The notes under the pieces: model-generated
The model's database searches: none
What the model was told of the DNA's origin: nothing
The model's input: the letters and a program-made list of their open reading frames with translations, nothing else
Source: Purshia tridentata
Taxonomy: Eukaryota; Streptophyta; Magnoliopsida; Rosales; Rosaceae
Length of the DNA stretch: 64,000 nucleotides
Direction of reading: 5' to 3'
NCBI GenBank assembly: GCA_003254885.1
Contig: QANT01006746.1
Location: 62,001-126,000 of the forward strand
Shown: positions 46,901 to 60,023 of the stretch, in pieces
Layout of the letters: every line of letters begins with the position of its first letter
How positions within the stretch are numbered: position 1 is the stretch's first letter
Position numbers and translations under genes: made by a program

Positions 46901-47464
46901 TGATGCTGGGAGGATAGCAACTTCTTCAGATGATTTTACGGTACGCAAGACAGTTCATATATAGGATTGTGTATTTCTTAATTTTCCTAAAGTATTTTCC
47001 ATGTTATATTATGCTTTAAAATGTAACCTTTCACTAACATAATTCACCTATGTTCAATGTCTCCCTTCCTGTAATAGGTTCGCATTTGGAACTCTCAGGA
47101 CAGTTATTGCCCAAGCACAAGGTCACCATCTGCCATTCGAAGAAGAATCATGGCAATCCCAGGGTCGGAATGCCGGAAGCTTCTGATGAATGAATCAATG
47201 CATATCTCAAAGGATTTTGGAAACTCGTGTCCCTCAGATGAAGTATTAGATGAAATGAATTCACTATATCCAATTAGAATGCCTAAAATCAGTACTCCCC
47301 AATCTCAGAAGAAACAGTCTATGTCGGATTCTGACTATAGCGAAACTTTTGAGAAGACCCCCGAAGCTGCGTTAAAGAGCCCATCTTCTGTTCTGAACCC
47401 TCCTTCCTCCCTAAAAAGGAAAACAATCCGTGATTATTTTGCAGTACCTACTTTAAACTCGTAG
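43987..47464 (+). CDS. CDT2: CDT2/DTL, WD40 substrate receptor of CUL4-DDB1 ubiquitin ligase
   Basis: In other eukaryotes this receptor drives PCNA-coupled destruction of CDT1 and other S-phase targets. Sixteen exons: 43987-44053, 44158-44261, 44351-44459, 44547-44611, 44959-44997, 45129-45225, 45340-45436, 45561-45624, 45703-45779, 45899-45977, 46127-46206, 46407-46491, 46588-46656, 46732-46799, 46892-46940, 47078-47464, giving 511 residues in one frame. WD40 repeats span roughly residues 40-380 ([52 protein letters not shown]). Two WDxR motifs for DDB1 docking are visible: WDMR (175-178) and WDTR (245-248). The C-terminal tail is Ser/Pro-rich and ends in a PIP-box-like TIRDYF. An E2F-type site lies upstream. 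Confidence 0.93.
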
Positions 47465-48248
47465 GGCTCTTCTTTTTCATTTTTTGCTGTCATATTTTAT
47501 CCTACAATATTGAGTTTACTGTACAAAGTGCCAATATTGCTGCTGGGTCTCCTTCAGACGCAGGTGCATCAACCCTTTTTAAGATTACTAATGGTAAGCA
47601 TTCACAAATTTTTCTCAGACACTTTGTTTCCGTGAAATGGCATTTGGAAAGCTGATTGTGTTGGATTGAATTTATGCAGGTTCTATTTGGATTGTAAAGC
47701 GGCACACTGGATTTTTATTGATGGAGCAAAAAAAAAAGAAGGGGAATAGATCACGTTGTAGCAAACTTGAAGATGTTTTTGTGATTTGGGTAATGTAATA
47801 TGAAAATTCCAAGTGTGTAGGCTATCAAGTGTTTCACGTCAGAATTTGTCTGGTTGGGTGATAGTGTTAAAGATCTGCCATGTAAATGTTAGGGGAATTC
47901 GCAATGAGCTGTTGGAAAGATAGAATGCAATGGCCATAAGACCTCCATAAAAAAATGATCCATGCATGCCTTAAATTATTGACCTTTAGGTTTAAACTAA
48001 TAAATTAACTGTGAATTCGTACTGCAGACTATTCTGATAAATAACAGGAATAACTACGAATTTAATTTATAGACATTTGATTACAAAAATGATAATGATA
48101 CAACACAAGCTTGTCATGATGCGAGCTTTTGGCTGTACATGTTTTTTAAGTTAAAATCACATGTCGGTGAATTTTTATTTATTTATTTTTTTTTCGGGTC
48201 TGAACATGTCCGTGATTATTCTGACACTAAATTGGGATCCTCCTTTTT
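47465..48248. other. Convergent 3' spacer between CDT2 and MKK3
   Basis: About 780 bp between two convergent stop codons, AT-rich with no coding content. It probably holds both 3' UTRs. Confidence 0.6.
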
Positions 48249-51200
48249 TTACTGCATAATATAAAGTTCTTGTTTAGCAATGGAGTAGCGCCCAATAATA
48301 TTGCTTGGCTCCATAATGAACTGCTCACGAAATGTACCCATCCGCTTACTCGAAATATCAATGGAAAGATCTTTAATACTTGGCAAGCCCTCTACCTGTA
48401 CACCATCTCCACATATAAGGAACTGATTCCCAACAATGAAGGATCCTGATACCCTAATTGCTACTCCATCCTGCCCATGAGCACGGCATTGAAGCTTTTC
48501 CACAACATGCACAAGTCTTTCAGGAGGCCAGTCACCAGCTAATGTACAACGTATTCTTGATAAAGTCGCAAAGATATCATTTGGGCCGACTAGTTGCTCT
48601 CCAGAGAAACTTAACAAAATAAAAGTTCATATTAGGGGTAAGCCTCTAAATGTTTAGATGGGAAGTACAGAGTTATTCCTATAGAATTTCTTGAAATCTT
48701 TTCATCCGGTTCACCAAGTGGATGTTTCAAATCAGAAGTTGTTTCCTTGCTATTGGATTAAAAACATGAAGCCCTTCTGGTTGTCTTGACAAAAACTACC
48801 AAAATTGAATTTCAATACACAGAAAGTTATTGTAGCGCTGTTCAGTACCTGAAAGTTGAATCTTCATCGTACAAGGTCCTTGCATGTTGCCAGAGCTCAT
48901 CAGGTCCATCAAAGAGTAGGTAAAAATGTATTGTAAGCATCTGGTCAGAAAATAATATGGGATATCAATATCCGTACACAAGCATTTTTAGGGGTAGGTT
49001 CCAAGCCATTATAAATTGAATACTGTTGCCTTTGTATTGATAAGTGAGATCGAGTGAGATAATATTGGACAATGCTTTCACATTCAACTTTGCATTAGAA
49101 GCAACTGGGAATTGAGCTCAATTCAAAATGAATACCTTGAACAGCTCTATTTCTTTATTAAATTGAATACTGTGAATTGTTAAGGTTATATTTAGACTGA
49201 CATTTTTATTTGTAGTTTTCTATTATTGCACTTTTTGTTGGATAAAAGAGAATGAAATAATCTAGTACTCACATCTGCCAAGTCCTTCATCCTTTGTGTT
49301 GGATCAAAAACACTTCGGACAAATGCTGCTAAGTCCACTTGGGAATCCTCATACTTTGTGATGAAGGGGTGTGAAAGTAGCTGCACCAGGAGAATACTAG
49401 TTAAACAATGTTGAGGTCATGCTATCATGTTCCAGATTGTATACTGCGGCTAATATCTGGTATTTGATCACCTGCTCTGCTGTTGGCCTAGCATCTGCAT
49501 CCTTTTGCAAGCAGGCTTCGATAAATGAGCAGAACTCTGGTGAAAATTTGTGTTTTGAAGGTGTAGGTGATGGATCATCCAAGATCTGCCAAAAGACCTC
49601 GCAACTTTAGTTGCAAAACAAAGGCTGGCATGCAGGCAATGGAGAAAATAATTTTTTTTTGGAACTCCTTCTCACTTGCACTTGAGGAACATATCAAACA
49701 AACATTAGAAGAAATCAAATGCAAGGCAACATAAATTAAGGCAATTTATGACTTTTGTAACTTGCTTAGATGAGTAAAGAGGAATGATGTTGTCTGTTGA
49801 CAGGTATATGCATTTTACCTGCAACATAAGATTGACAGGTCCATCATTAGCTGTATATGGGAATTCTCCAGTACCACACTCAAAGAGAGCAAGACCAAGG
49901 CTCCATATATCAGCTGGATAAGAATAATTCTCATTTCGAATTCGCTCAGGCGACATGTACGTAACCGTCCCAACGAATGTAGCACACTGGTAATTAATTT
50001 GTGAGATTTAATACCAAAAAACCAAACTCAAATCTATGCCCCAAAACATAACATGCAAATTGCAATGAAATGGATGCACTAAAGAAAGTAGTGATGAATC
50101 ACTATGATTAAACCCAAAGCACAAAGATGCAAGCAAGCATCACCAACCATTGCCATTGAATTCTCTAAGCCAGCACTTATACCAAAATCTGTAATCTTTG
50201 GCTCACCCTTGAGATTTACAAGCAAATTGGCAGGCTTTATGTCTCTGTGAACCAGATGCCTAATTCCATGCAAGTAGCTCAATCCCTTACAGAGTGAAAA
50301 TACAGAAAAGATTAAATAACAACAAAATGCACCATATTCTGAATAAATTGAGATAAAACTGAGTGTCAACATGCTTACATGTAGAAGCTTCTGAAACATA
50401 GAAGAAAGTAGAGGCTCGGGTATTCTTTTCCGCAATCTTAAAATATCAGCCAATGACCCTCCATCCATATACTCCAAAGCTATGCTTATTTGTCCAGAGT
50501 CAGGTGTATAAAATGCGCCATGAAACTCTACAAGACCTTGGTAACAAGGTGCTTCACATAGCGTCCGTATCTCAGTAAGCAGCTGTTGCCTTTTCTCCTA
50601 TTATAAAACAAACTTGGATAAGAACCCATTATGGAATACATAATTGAGTCTCTATTTCAATATTCACACCGAAAAGTTTGCCCCTTTTTTGCAGTCAATA
50701 CAAGTCCCAAATTTGGAATTCAAATACTTAAACTACTGATCCTAGTTTATAATCAATACATGATCCTAGTTTTACTATAAAAACAAAACATAAATACTGA
50801 AAATACACTGATATTGACATCTGAAAATTTTACCTTTTCGAATATATTGATCTTCTTGAGGGCTAAAATTCGATGAGTGGGAATGTGGATAGCTCTCTGT
50901 ACAACGCTGCTGGCACCACTGCCAATTGCGCCAAATACCCTCATCTCATGCGAAGCACACCGGTACGTCTTTTCGCCACTGTCGTCCACCGCAAACGACG
51001 TGCATTTTTGCAATCCGAGCTCATTGATGTTGTAGACACCGTACGATCGGCTCAGTAAGTTCACCGTTCCACTGTCCGACAGCTTCGGCCAAACAAAACA
51101 AGGAATCAAATCCCTTTTTACAAATTAAACAAAAAAAATGAAAAATTTGAAAGAAATTCAAAATTCAGATGATCCAAAAAGCTTACCGTATAAGAATCGC

Positions 51201-51288
51201 AAGGGTCCAAGATCGAGCCGGTAGAGAAACCTTTTTCGGCATCGAACAAAGGTGTGAGCTTTTTTCTTAATTCCTCTAATCCAGCCAT
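48249..51288 (-). CDS. MKK3: MAP kinase kinase 3 (MKK3, group B) with C-terminal NTF2-like domain
   Basis: Dual-specificity kinase that phosphorylates group C MAPKs. Nine exons on the minus strand: 51187-51288, 50834-51082, 50379-50597, 50148-50285, 49819-49986, 49472-49585, 49273-49380, 48849-48940, 48249-48609; about 516 residues. Kinase landmarks: Gly loop [11 protein letters not shown] (residues 85-95), catalytic Lys in LALKKI (about 110), [10 protein letters not shown] (203-212), DFG (223-225), the plant activation pattern S-x5-T within NSMAMCATFVGT, and the SPERI motif. After the kinase domain an NTF2-like fold ([16 protein letters not shown] through [13 protein letters not shown]) makes up the last 150 or so residues; this fusion is diagnostic of MKK3. 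All motifs are intact. Confidence 0.96.
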
Positions 51289-54200
51289 TGATGATTTAAT
51301 TTCTCGGACTTTGCGTCAATTTTATTTGTTTTTCGGTGATTTGTATTGTCCGATGTCCGTTAATGTTCCGTTCCTTCATCTTTGTTCCTTCAAATCTAGG
51401 GCAACATCCGGTTAAGTTTCACGCTGTTAGGTTCCTGGCTTGTTGAAGTTCTAGCAGTTACTAATTAAAGAATATCGGTTAGTTAAAAAAAAAAAGGATA
51501 AAAAAATAAATCCACAAAATTGTCCTCATTATCCTTCTAGTTTTTCAACGAGACTTCTTTACAACCGAAAAAAAAAAAGGTAAATATTATTATTAGTGTC
51601 TAATAAAGAATTTCTTTTAAAATTTTACATTTGATGAACTTTTTTTATTTATTAAAGCATTGAGTTAGTTGGGTGCAGAGTTATTTTGCGGTCCTTTCAA
51701 CTGGCATAAATTATTCAAAACTGTGCATTTGATGAACTTTGAAAGAATAAAACTATAATCAAACATAAATTAAGAAATCTATAAAATTCAATAAATTTTA
51801 ACATTTTAAAATTTAAAGCGGTTGTCTTTACATACAAGCTAGCAGATTCATGATGGAGTACATTTACATACATCTACAACTTCAAAGTGCAGCAAGCTGA
51901 TGATCGATCAACAAGGAAAGAAGCGGAAGGGATTAATTACGTGATCATGACCACATGTCAATCAACAATCAATCTTTTAAGAATAAAAATGCAATGAAAT
52001 TTTTGAGTTATAATATTATTATTATTATATAAGTTCAAAATGTATTGAAATGATCAGCGTGCATGCATAAAAAGATCATATACATATATAAAGAAATATA
52101 TCTTGCATCAACGTACCAATAATTGCCTCTCTCTAATCATTAGGACCACACTTTGTTGGACTTATATATATTCCTCTTTTCTTTCCCTTTTTTTTTTTNT
52201 TCCCTTTTTTTTTTTTTTTTCTCCCTCATCCATACTATTATTATTATGAATGGCCTAATCGCAATCCAACTAACCCACAATAATGATCGCAAATTAAGAA
52301 AGTATATTCTCAGGCATGCAGCAAGGAAAGTTCTCCATTGGTGGAATCGCTGGGACATTATAGTAATTATGATCATGACTCATATGAGCAGTACCCATTA
52401 ATGTATATACATGGATTCAATAAGTTACCCATTAATTGATTCATGCCTTCTTGATTCCCAACTAAGATATATAGTATGGCACCAAACACTAATTAAAATA
52501 AGAAAAAAGGCGAGTCGGTATTGCCTAATTGGCTAATATATATTAATATTACTTTTTTGGATCACCCAGCAATTATTGTAGATACATTGTAATAATATTT
52601 AATCGGCACAATTATAGTTTTCCTTCAAAAGCAACAAGAATCATACATATATGGCATATACATATGTAGGGGCGTATTATATGATTGATTGCAAATAAAA
52701 GCAAAATATATTCATGTATCTTCGTAATAATATAAAGAGTAGAACCATCTAAAGAAAGCAAATCATTACTTCATGATGATCGAATAAATAGCTAGTATTC
52801 ATGGACCGGTCTAGCTATAAATTAATTATATGTGAATAATTACTTGGGGAAGTGTATATGGTGGAGGTTTTGATATATAAAAAAGATATTTTAAATGAAA
52901 TAATTAAATTTGTATGTTCATGAAGTGAGTGGTGATCGACTCGACTTGATCAAGAACCCACCACCCATATATACTTAGGGTAGAGTACGTTATCTTATAC
53001 CTTTCTGGCATGCCCTTTCGGCAATAATTAATTATACATATAAATCTAGTTAGATTCTAGGGGACTACTTTAATTTTAACTATATGTTGTTGCCATAAAG
53101 CCAAGGGGGACTGAATAGTGAACACTTGAACACTTGAACACTTGAATCCTTTATACTTTTTTATTTAATCCTTTTTGGTACGAACTATGATCATCACATT
53201 CCTTCTACAATAACCCATCCATCATATCAAAACCTGCCAAATAATGTCTATTGTGTCTTAAGTTAGTAAGGTGCTATAAATTATTGGGAGTGCTGTCCGC
53301 ACTTATTGTTCTTACAAATATACCTTCTTTTTTTTTCCCTCCAAAAGAAAAGAGTCGAACCTTTTAACATTATAAAATTTTAAATGAAATAACTATAGTA
53401 CTATGTGTATGATACGATTTTTCAATATTATTACATTATAAAATATAATATATTTTACATGACACGATTAATTGTTCCATAAAAAAATCTCGATCTCCCT
53501 TAAACACTAATTGGTCATTATAATTTCACCTCAAATACTAATCACCTGTCCTACGTCGTTTTAATTAAATCGTTGATTGGCCTTTTAAATTAAATTTATA
53601 TTGTCTCTAACGTATACAGTTTGAGTGCATACACAAGTATACAACATGTGTACTCAATGATATAGCTAGAGTCAGAACTCATATCTTTACGTATATATAA
53701 TTACTTCTACATATATATATGCAGTTATGGCAAAATAATGGCAAATTGTCAGGTAGTGATGAGCAGGAAACTAAATTGAGATGGGTAGACGGTAGACCCG
53801 ACAAAATTTAATAATTTGGTCTTCGTCCTTATTGTTTCAGCGGAGTTGTCTGTAATATAATGGAAAAATTTACGCGTACAGGCGCCACAGAGGGTGCATA
53901 TATGCATCTGATTACTGGAATTCAATAATAGAGGCAAACAGTAGTACTAGCGAAAGCTAGCTAGCTTTCAATTCTCATCAATTCATGTATTTATATACCG
54001 GCCACAACACAATATATAATACCTAAATCCATCTTATCAATTTATATTATATGTTGAATTAGTTACACCATCACTAAAAAGAATAGTATAGAAATAAGGT
54101 TAATATTCTTGAACACATTAGGTGATCATGTAACAACTAGCTAGCTTAATATATACATAATATCAATATACTCATTCTCTGTCTTTTCCATTAGGGGATG

Positions 54201-54700
54201 GAGATTATTTGTGTTTTTTTTTTTTTTCTGGATAACCATAAATAATTTGTTGGTCTAATAGAATGTGATCGATCTATAGCACGAATCGCGATTAGGTTAA
54301 AATATTTAAACTAATTATTCGTTAATCTAATAATATTTTTGTAAAATGTTGAAGAAGTTCCAAATTTATATTCCCCTTTCCTAAAAGCAAAATAAAAACA
54401 AAAAATTACAGGATTTAATTATTTTGTTTCAATAAAAAATTAATAGTATAGAGCTTACCATATATAAATGTGAAATTAATTAAATATAGTTGTTTTAATG
54501 TGAATATTGCAGTATTTGATAGGACATATATGATAACAAATATTAACTAGATGATTAGGGAAAGATTCACATTAATGAGCAAACTAATTTTATTGAACAG
54601 TCGTGATTGATCGATAATATTATTATAAAGGCAGTGTCATACTCATCCTTTTTTTTCCCTTGTAGGCTTGTAGCCCCATGATGATTTATTGCACAACACT
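51289..54700. other. Long AT-rich upstream region of the LBD gene and MKK3 leader
   Basis: No gene recognised in 3.4 kb. Contains a single N in a poly-T tract (52199), a short GAACACTT tandem at about 53118-53145 and several TATATA runs. A long non-coding upstream region is usual for developmental transcription factors such as LBD genes. Confidence 0.5.
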
Positions 54701-54779
54701 CTTGTCTTTTGCTTTTCCATGCCCTCCCCCCACTGAAAATGCTCTTTGCCTCCCTTATCACTCATCATCTTTCCTTACC

Positions 54780-56058
54780 TTTTGTCACTGTGCTTTGCTA
54801 CAGCTTTCTCTCCCTGTCCTGCAACTAGGGTTTCTTCTTGAACTTTCACATTCCAACAAACCCAAGAATATTTATTACTGCAACTCTCTCTGTTCTTGGG
54901 AGAAGAACCAAAGAAGAGATCTTGAAAGAGCTTACTCAAAAGGAGAAAATTGAGGTAATCAATTATATATTTATTTTTATTATTTTTATTTTTCATATAT
55001 GATAAAAAAAATCTACGAGAAAATTAGGGTAATTAGGTACAAACAGCATCATTGATATTAATTGAATGTATGTCTCTCATTTTTCTGGTGAAAATTAATT
55101 AAACTGCTCGACTATTGAAGGGTTTGATTCAGGGCATTAGGGTTGTGGATCAAATAATAGAATTGAAGGTGGACTGATCGAAAGGAAGGGAGGAGATCAG
55201 GACTAACAATATATTAATTAATCTGATTAAATTTAGGATCAACTACGTACATATATATACCGAGAGAATCTGAACAGAAAATTTTAAGTACTGGATTTTA
55301 ATGTATTGCTTTTTATATCGTTTCCCTGGCACCCATCATTTGGAATTAATAATACTAGACCTTATTTTAAAAATTGTATGGGGTTTTGGGTTATTATTTA
55401 AGAAGCAATATTTGATCAAGGGCATGCAGTAGCTAGCTAGTGTTTGAAAATTCAAGAAAGACTGCCTAAAAGTAAAGTTTGAAATCAAATAACTTAAGAT
55501 AGCATATATATATGTGGTTTTTGATCGGTCTGTATAATTAAGTTAGTATGCTAGTAGTGCTCATGTGTAAACCCTAGTTGTGTAGTTCTGGATCTTATCT
55601 CCAAATTGAATACGAAATTAAAGGTTTTCTAGTTCGATCGGCATGATGATTCTGATCGATCAGTTTATTCACACCGCAGATACGCAGCTAAAACATGGAG
55701 TATTTGAATGCTGTGTATTAATTTGTTTGGTATTTGCAGTACTTACTGTAAATGTTCGCAATAAATAATTACTTTTCAAGGTTATTAGTATATATGTACA
55801 TTTAATGGTTTAGTGATGACTTGTAACTTGTAACTTTAGTGTGATAGAATATTAATTCTCGTATTTGTAGAAAAAAATACTTTTCACCGTACGCACATGT
55901 AATGACTTAAAACGTGATGAGAGAAATAACATATATACATAATATTATTAAGTTTATTCTATTATATTCCAAATCAAATTTCTCAAAACCAAATTTAAAA
56001 AATAATTAACAACACTAATTAATGATGGACTTGGTGCAGTAGTGGAGATATATATAAT
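54780..56058 (+). promoter_or_regulatory. Probable 5' leader exon and leader intron of the LBD gene
   Basis: A pyrimidine-rich leader followed by purine-rich sequence ends AAAATTGAG with a donor GTAATC at about 54955. A matching acceptor, GGTGCAG, ends at 56040, 18 bp before the ATG. The intervening 1.09 kb is AT-rich, as plant introns are. Leader introns are common in LBD genes. The transcription start is not determined. Confidence 0.5.
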
Positions 56059-56580
56059 ATGGCTTCGGCTAGTAGTTATTCAAATTCTCCATGTGCTGCG
56101 TGCAAGTTCTTGAGGAGAAAATGCACATCGGATTGCATATTTGCTCCATACTTTCCACCGGAGGAGCCACAGAAGTTTGCAAATGTTCACAAGATATTTG
56201 GTGCAAGCAATGTGAGTAAGCTTCTGAATGAAGTGCTTCCCCATCAGAGAGAAGATGCAGTGAACTCTCTGGCCTACGAAGCCGAGGCACGAATAAAAGA
56301 TCCGGTGTACGGATGCGTTGGTGCCATCTCTGTCCTCCAAAGACAAGTCATTCGCCTCCAGAAGGAACTCGACGCCACCAATGCTGATCTCATTCGCTAT
56401 GCCTGCAGCTGCGCCACTACTACTCATCATGAACATATCACAAATTCATCACCGTCTGGATCAATTCCAAGGACTAATAATTATATGGGTCATGGAGGAG
56501 GAGAAGGAGGCTCTCCAGCTCATCATAATTCCACTCTTTATTTTCCTTCTCCATGGAATACTGGTGGTCAAGGAAATTAA
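56059..56580 (+). CDS. LOB-domain (LBD) transcription factor, class I, LOB-like
   Basis: Plant-specific DNA-binding regulator of organ boundaries and lateral organs. Intact single coding exon of 173 residues. The zinc-finger-like CX2CX6CX3C block is at C12, C15, C22 and C26 (PCAACKFLRRKCTSDCIFAP). The GAS block follows (FANVHKIFGASNVSKLLNEV, then LPHQREDAVNSLAYEAEARI). A leucine-zipper-like LX6LX3LX6L coil (VLQRQVIRLQKELDATNADL) near residues 94-113 marks class I. The Gly/Ser/His-rich tail ends PWNTGGQGN, reminiscent of Arabidopsis LOB itself. Exact orthology (LOB, LBD25 or a neighbour) would need a tree. Confidence 0.94.
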   Translation: MASASSYSNSPCAACKFLRRKCTSDCIFAPYFPPEEPQKFANVHKIFGASNVSKLLNEVLPHQREDAVNSLAYEAEARIKDPVYGCVGAISVLQRQVIRLQKELDATNADLIRYACSCATTTHHEHITNSSPSGSIPRTNNYMGHGGGEGGSPAHHNSTLYFPSPWNTGGQGN

Positions 56581-59370
56581 TTATATATTAAACAAAATGG
56601 AAAACCTGGATTTTTAAGGGTTACCTTTACATTTTTTTGGTTTCTCCTGGAATTTAATTAGAGTAGAAAGTCTGTAGAAATTAATTAGTCTTCTAGCTTT
56701 CATGTAATTTATGGAATTCTCTCCTTTAATCTTTTGTAATTTGTGTCCTTATAATTAGCTAGAATTTGGTTTATTGGAATGAATCTTAATTAACATGGAA
56801 TAGACTTTTGAATATCATAATTAATTAGATATATATAATTCATTGGAATGGACCTTAATTATATACTTTATATATAAACAATACATATGTTAAACCATGA
56901 TATATTGTTTTAACATGTACTCATGTGTGAAAACATGATATGTTAATTTATAGTCTTAACAAAAATTTAACAAGTGAAACATATATGCATTGCCAAACAT
57001 TATTTATAGTACGTATGTGTTGAGTGATTTTTATACCTTTTTTGTGGTAATGATTTTGATTAGTTAAGTTGGTGCCTGCGGCTTATTGACTCATATGCTC
57101 TCTCTCCTTTCCATGTATTGGAACAATATTTTCTTTGCAGTACTGACTTGGTTTGGTGTGTGGCAAACTGATCGACCTTGCTTGCTTGAATAGACTTGAC
57201 TGGTAATCACAGTGAAAGGGTAGTACACAGCAAAAGAAACATGATCAGGTGTCATCGACCAATCGATCCAGTAATTAATACTACATATATATATTGTGGG
57301 CTCCATTCATTTTTCTTTTTCCTTTTCCTTTCATGCATGCAATGAATCTGCCAAATGAAAATTTGTGGATGTGGGTTGTGATTCTCATTGCTTTTTGTGC
57401 GTCAATCTTCATATATATATATATATATAAAAATATATTTACTGCTTCTATTTTACAACTTGTCTGCTGCTTTTATGTAGCCTGCACTGCAGAATCTATT
57501 ATTTTCAAGGACAGATACAAGTGGCAGCACTGTGAATATGTTGACTTCTTGCCACACAAAATATTTTAACCCTTTATCTATGTATGTATAATGCAGAGTT
57601 ATTTATGGGTCCGAGACGAACTATAAAAAATTAGTATTATTGATCCGTACATAATCAATAATATTCTTTATAAAAAATTAAAAACCTTTAATATTTCGAA
57701 ACCTAAGACGATTGCGTAATTTGCTTACCTCCTATATTATATAATTTTCGGCACAATGCATATTGTTTGTGAATTTCAAGTCCTCTTCATCATAACACAC
57801 AGTACTGACGTCACTGTCTGAATTAGGTACACAGTAGTAATTAAGTTGCACAGTAGATAATAATGTCGATGCTTAGCTATGATTCCTATGAATTTACAAG
57901 ATCCACAAAAAGGGATTGTTGCCCATGTGATGAAGGGTACCTGCACCCACATTGCCGGACCCATATAGGCTATAGCATTACATAACATATAACATATTAT
58001 ATATATTGCTACTGTTAAATTGGATTTTTACCCTTGTCGATCGATCTTCCTTTTATCATGCCCCTTAATTCGGACATTTGAGATATCAGTCAAGTATATA
58101 TAGCCAAAACACACTGAGTCTCCGACAACTGCTTTCTGCATATAAATTGAATTTTAAAGTAGTATATTGTTATACTCACTAGCTACAGCTATCTAGGCTC
58201 CGATCTTGGTCTCTGGTGAGATCTTGATTCTTCTCTTGGACAAATGTAGATTCTCCAAAACAATTTATGTATGTCACGTGCACATATATACATGGGGCTC
58301 ATTACTCATGCATATATGTTGACTATAACTGTTGATGATATATATACAAGGAAAGATGACTTAAAATAAGTTTAATTCATGAATGAATTAACTGAACAAC
58401 TGAAGCTATAGGTTTGTTGAAGAGACAATGAAATTGAAGTACATTGACATGAAAAGATGTCCATGCATTGTCTCTCTTTTAGTAATGGAGAAAGGAGCAC
58501 GCGTAACAGAAAATAGTGTCTTTCAAAATGTCCCAATCCATGGGATCGTAGCAAAGTCCTAGTCCTAGGTCATGTCTAAATGTCTCTCACTCTCCAAAAG
58601 TTGGCCACCACAACCGCCCAAAAAGGTGACCTGAAACGCCCAATATGCGTCAAAGTTGCAATCTCATCTCTTTCACTGACTGATCGATTAGACGTGCCTA
58701 AAGCCTCAGTTCCCCACAAGTCACAGCATCACATGCCCAGTAAACAGTAAACAGGATCGATCAGAGTTCCCCGACAACTAATTAGCTTTGCCATCAAAGC
58801 CGCTGGCCCTCTGGGCACGTAAATGAAGGAGAATTGTTTCGGTTTCTCGTCTTTTGTATATTTATATACTATATATCAACAATTCATGTTCCATTTGTTT
58901 AGTTGTCTCGATTCTTTAGAATTTCATGACCAAGTCAGAATTTTTTATGGTACGCTTCAAAAGAGTCGTTCTGGGCCCATTATGAAAAAAACCTTGTCAA
59001 GTCAAAAGACTTGGGCCTCAATTCTTAAGAAAAAAAACCAACAATGATTATTGGGCCTTGATGGCAGACCTGGGCTTGTTTAAGAGACTTCAAACTCTAA
59101 ACATTGTGGACTTACAGATCCATCAAAAAAAGAGATTCGGCGGTGATGGCATCGCGCACAAAGACAGCTCCATGGCAACGTACACACGTTGATAAGCAGC
59201 AACCAGCCAATTTTGCAGAACCGCATGCGAAATGTGGCAACAAAGATTCCTTCACAGAAAGCCACCTCAATTTCTGAATTTAAACGTTTCTCAGTAAATT
59301 GTGGTTGAGTTCCCAAAACAGGCACTGAAACTTGTTTACCATGCAAGGCCCCAACTCACCCATCCCATAC
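56581..59370. other. Intergenic between LBD and oleosin genes
   Basis: About 2.8 kb of AT-rich DNA, including a TA dinucleotide run near 57412-57428. Short frames are present, none with recognisable content. Confidence 0.5.
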
Positions 59371-59513
59371 GTACGTGTCACCACCTTAAACCCTCGAAGC
59401 TTGTATAAAACATCACCACCTTACACATCTCTCTCTCATATCCATTACCCAACTCTCTCTCTCTGTCTCTAGAAACTAGGAAGAAAAAACAGATTTCGTT
59501 CGTTTAGCTAGCA
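59371..59513 (+). promoter_or_regulatory. Oleosin promoter: ABRE-type G-box core, TATA box, pyrimidine-rich leader
   Basis: TACGTGTC at 59372-59379 contains the ACGTGTC abscisic-acid-response core. TATAAAA at 59404-59410 is a good TATA box about 105 bp before the ATG. A CT-rich leader follows (about 59430-59470). A CATGCAA RY-like word at 59339-59345 fits seed expression. This matches known control of oleosins by ABA and B3 factors. Confidence 0.6.
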
Positions 59514-60023
59514 ATGGCCGACCGTGCTCAGCCACACCAAATCCAAGTCCGTCCACAGCAACGTTATGAACTTCATCATCGCGAGGGTGGCGGGCCTGGC
59601 GGCCCTCAACATGGTCCATCAACCGGCACAGTCCTTGCGGTAATAACCCTGCTTCCTGTTGGTGGGACCCTGCTGGCTCTTGCTGGGTTGACACTCTTTG
59701 GGACCATTGTTGGACTTCTTGTTACTACACCACTCTTCATCATCTTCAGCCCAGTTCTTGTCCCTGCTGCAATAATTATTGGGCTGGCGGTTACGGCTTT
59801 CATAACGTCCGGCGCTTTTGGGCTGACTGGGTTGTCATCTCTGTCTTGGGTCACCAATTACCTGCGGCGGGCCACTGGGTCCTTGCCGGAGCAGCTGGAC
59901 CACGCAAAGTGGCGTGCAGCGGACGTGGCGGAGTTTGTGGGCCAGAAGACCAAGGAGGTGGGCCAGGACATCCAGAGCAAGGCTCAAGAAGGAAAGAGGT
60001 CAACCGGACATGAAAGTCGTTGA
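59514..60023 (+). CDS. Oleosin, oil-body structural protein
   Basis: Coats seed (or pollen) lipid droplets and stops their fusion. Intact single exon, 169 residues. A hydrophilic N-terminal arm of about 35 residues is followed by the long hydrophobic hairpin (about 36-110). This contains the invariant proline knot PX5SPX3P, seen as P73, S79, P80 and P84 in [13 protein letters not shown]. The amphipathic C-terminal arm ([26 protein letters not shown]) has the lineage insertion typical of H-form oleosins, but I would not press the H/L call. The region is GC-richer than its flanks. Confidence 0.96.
   Translation: MADRAQPHQIQVRPQQRYELHHREGGGPGGPQHGPSTGTVLAVITLLPVGGTLLALAGLTLFGTIVGLLVTTPLFIIFSPVLVPAAIIIGLAVTAFITSGAFGLTGLSSLSWVTNYLRRATGSLPEQLDHAKWRAADVAEFVGQKTKEVGQDIQSKAQEGKRSTGHESR

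Noticed and set aside
52153-52401. Frames crossing the single N in a poly-T tract
   Set aside because: Homopolymer-derived Phe/Lys runs with no recognisable content.
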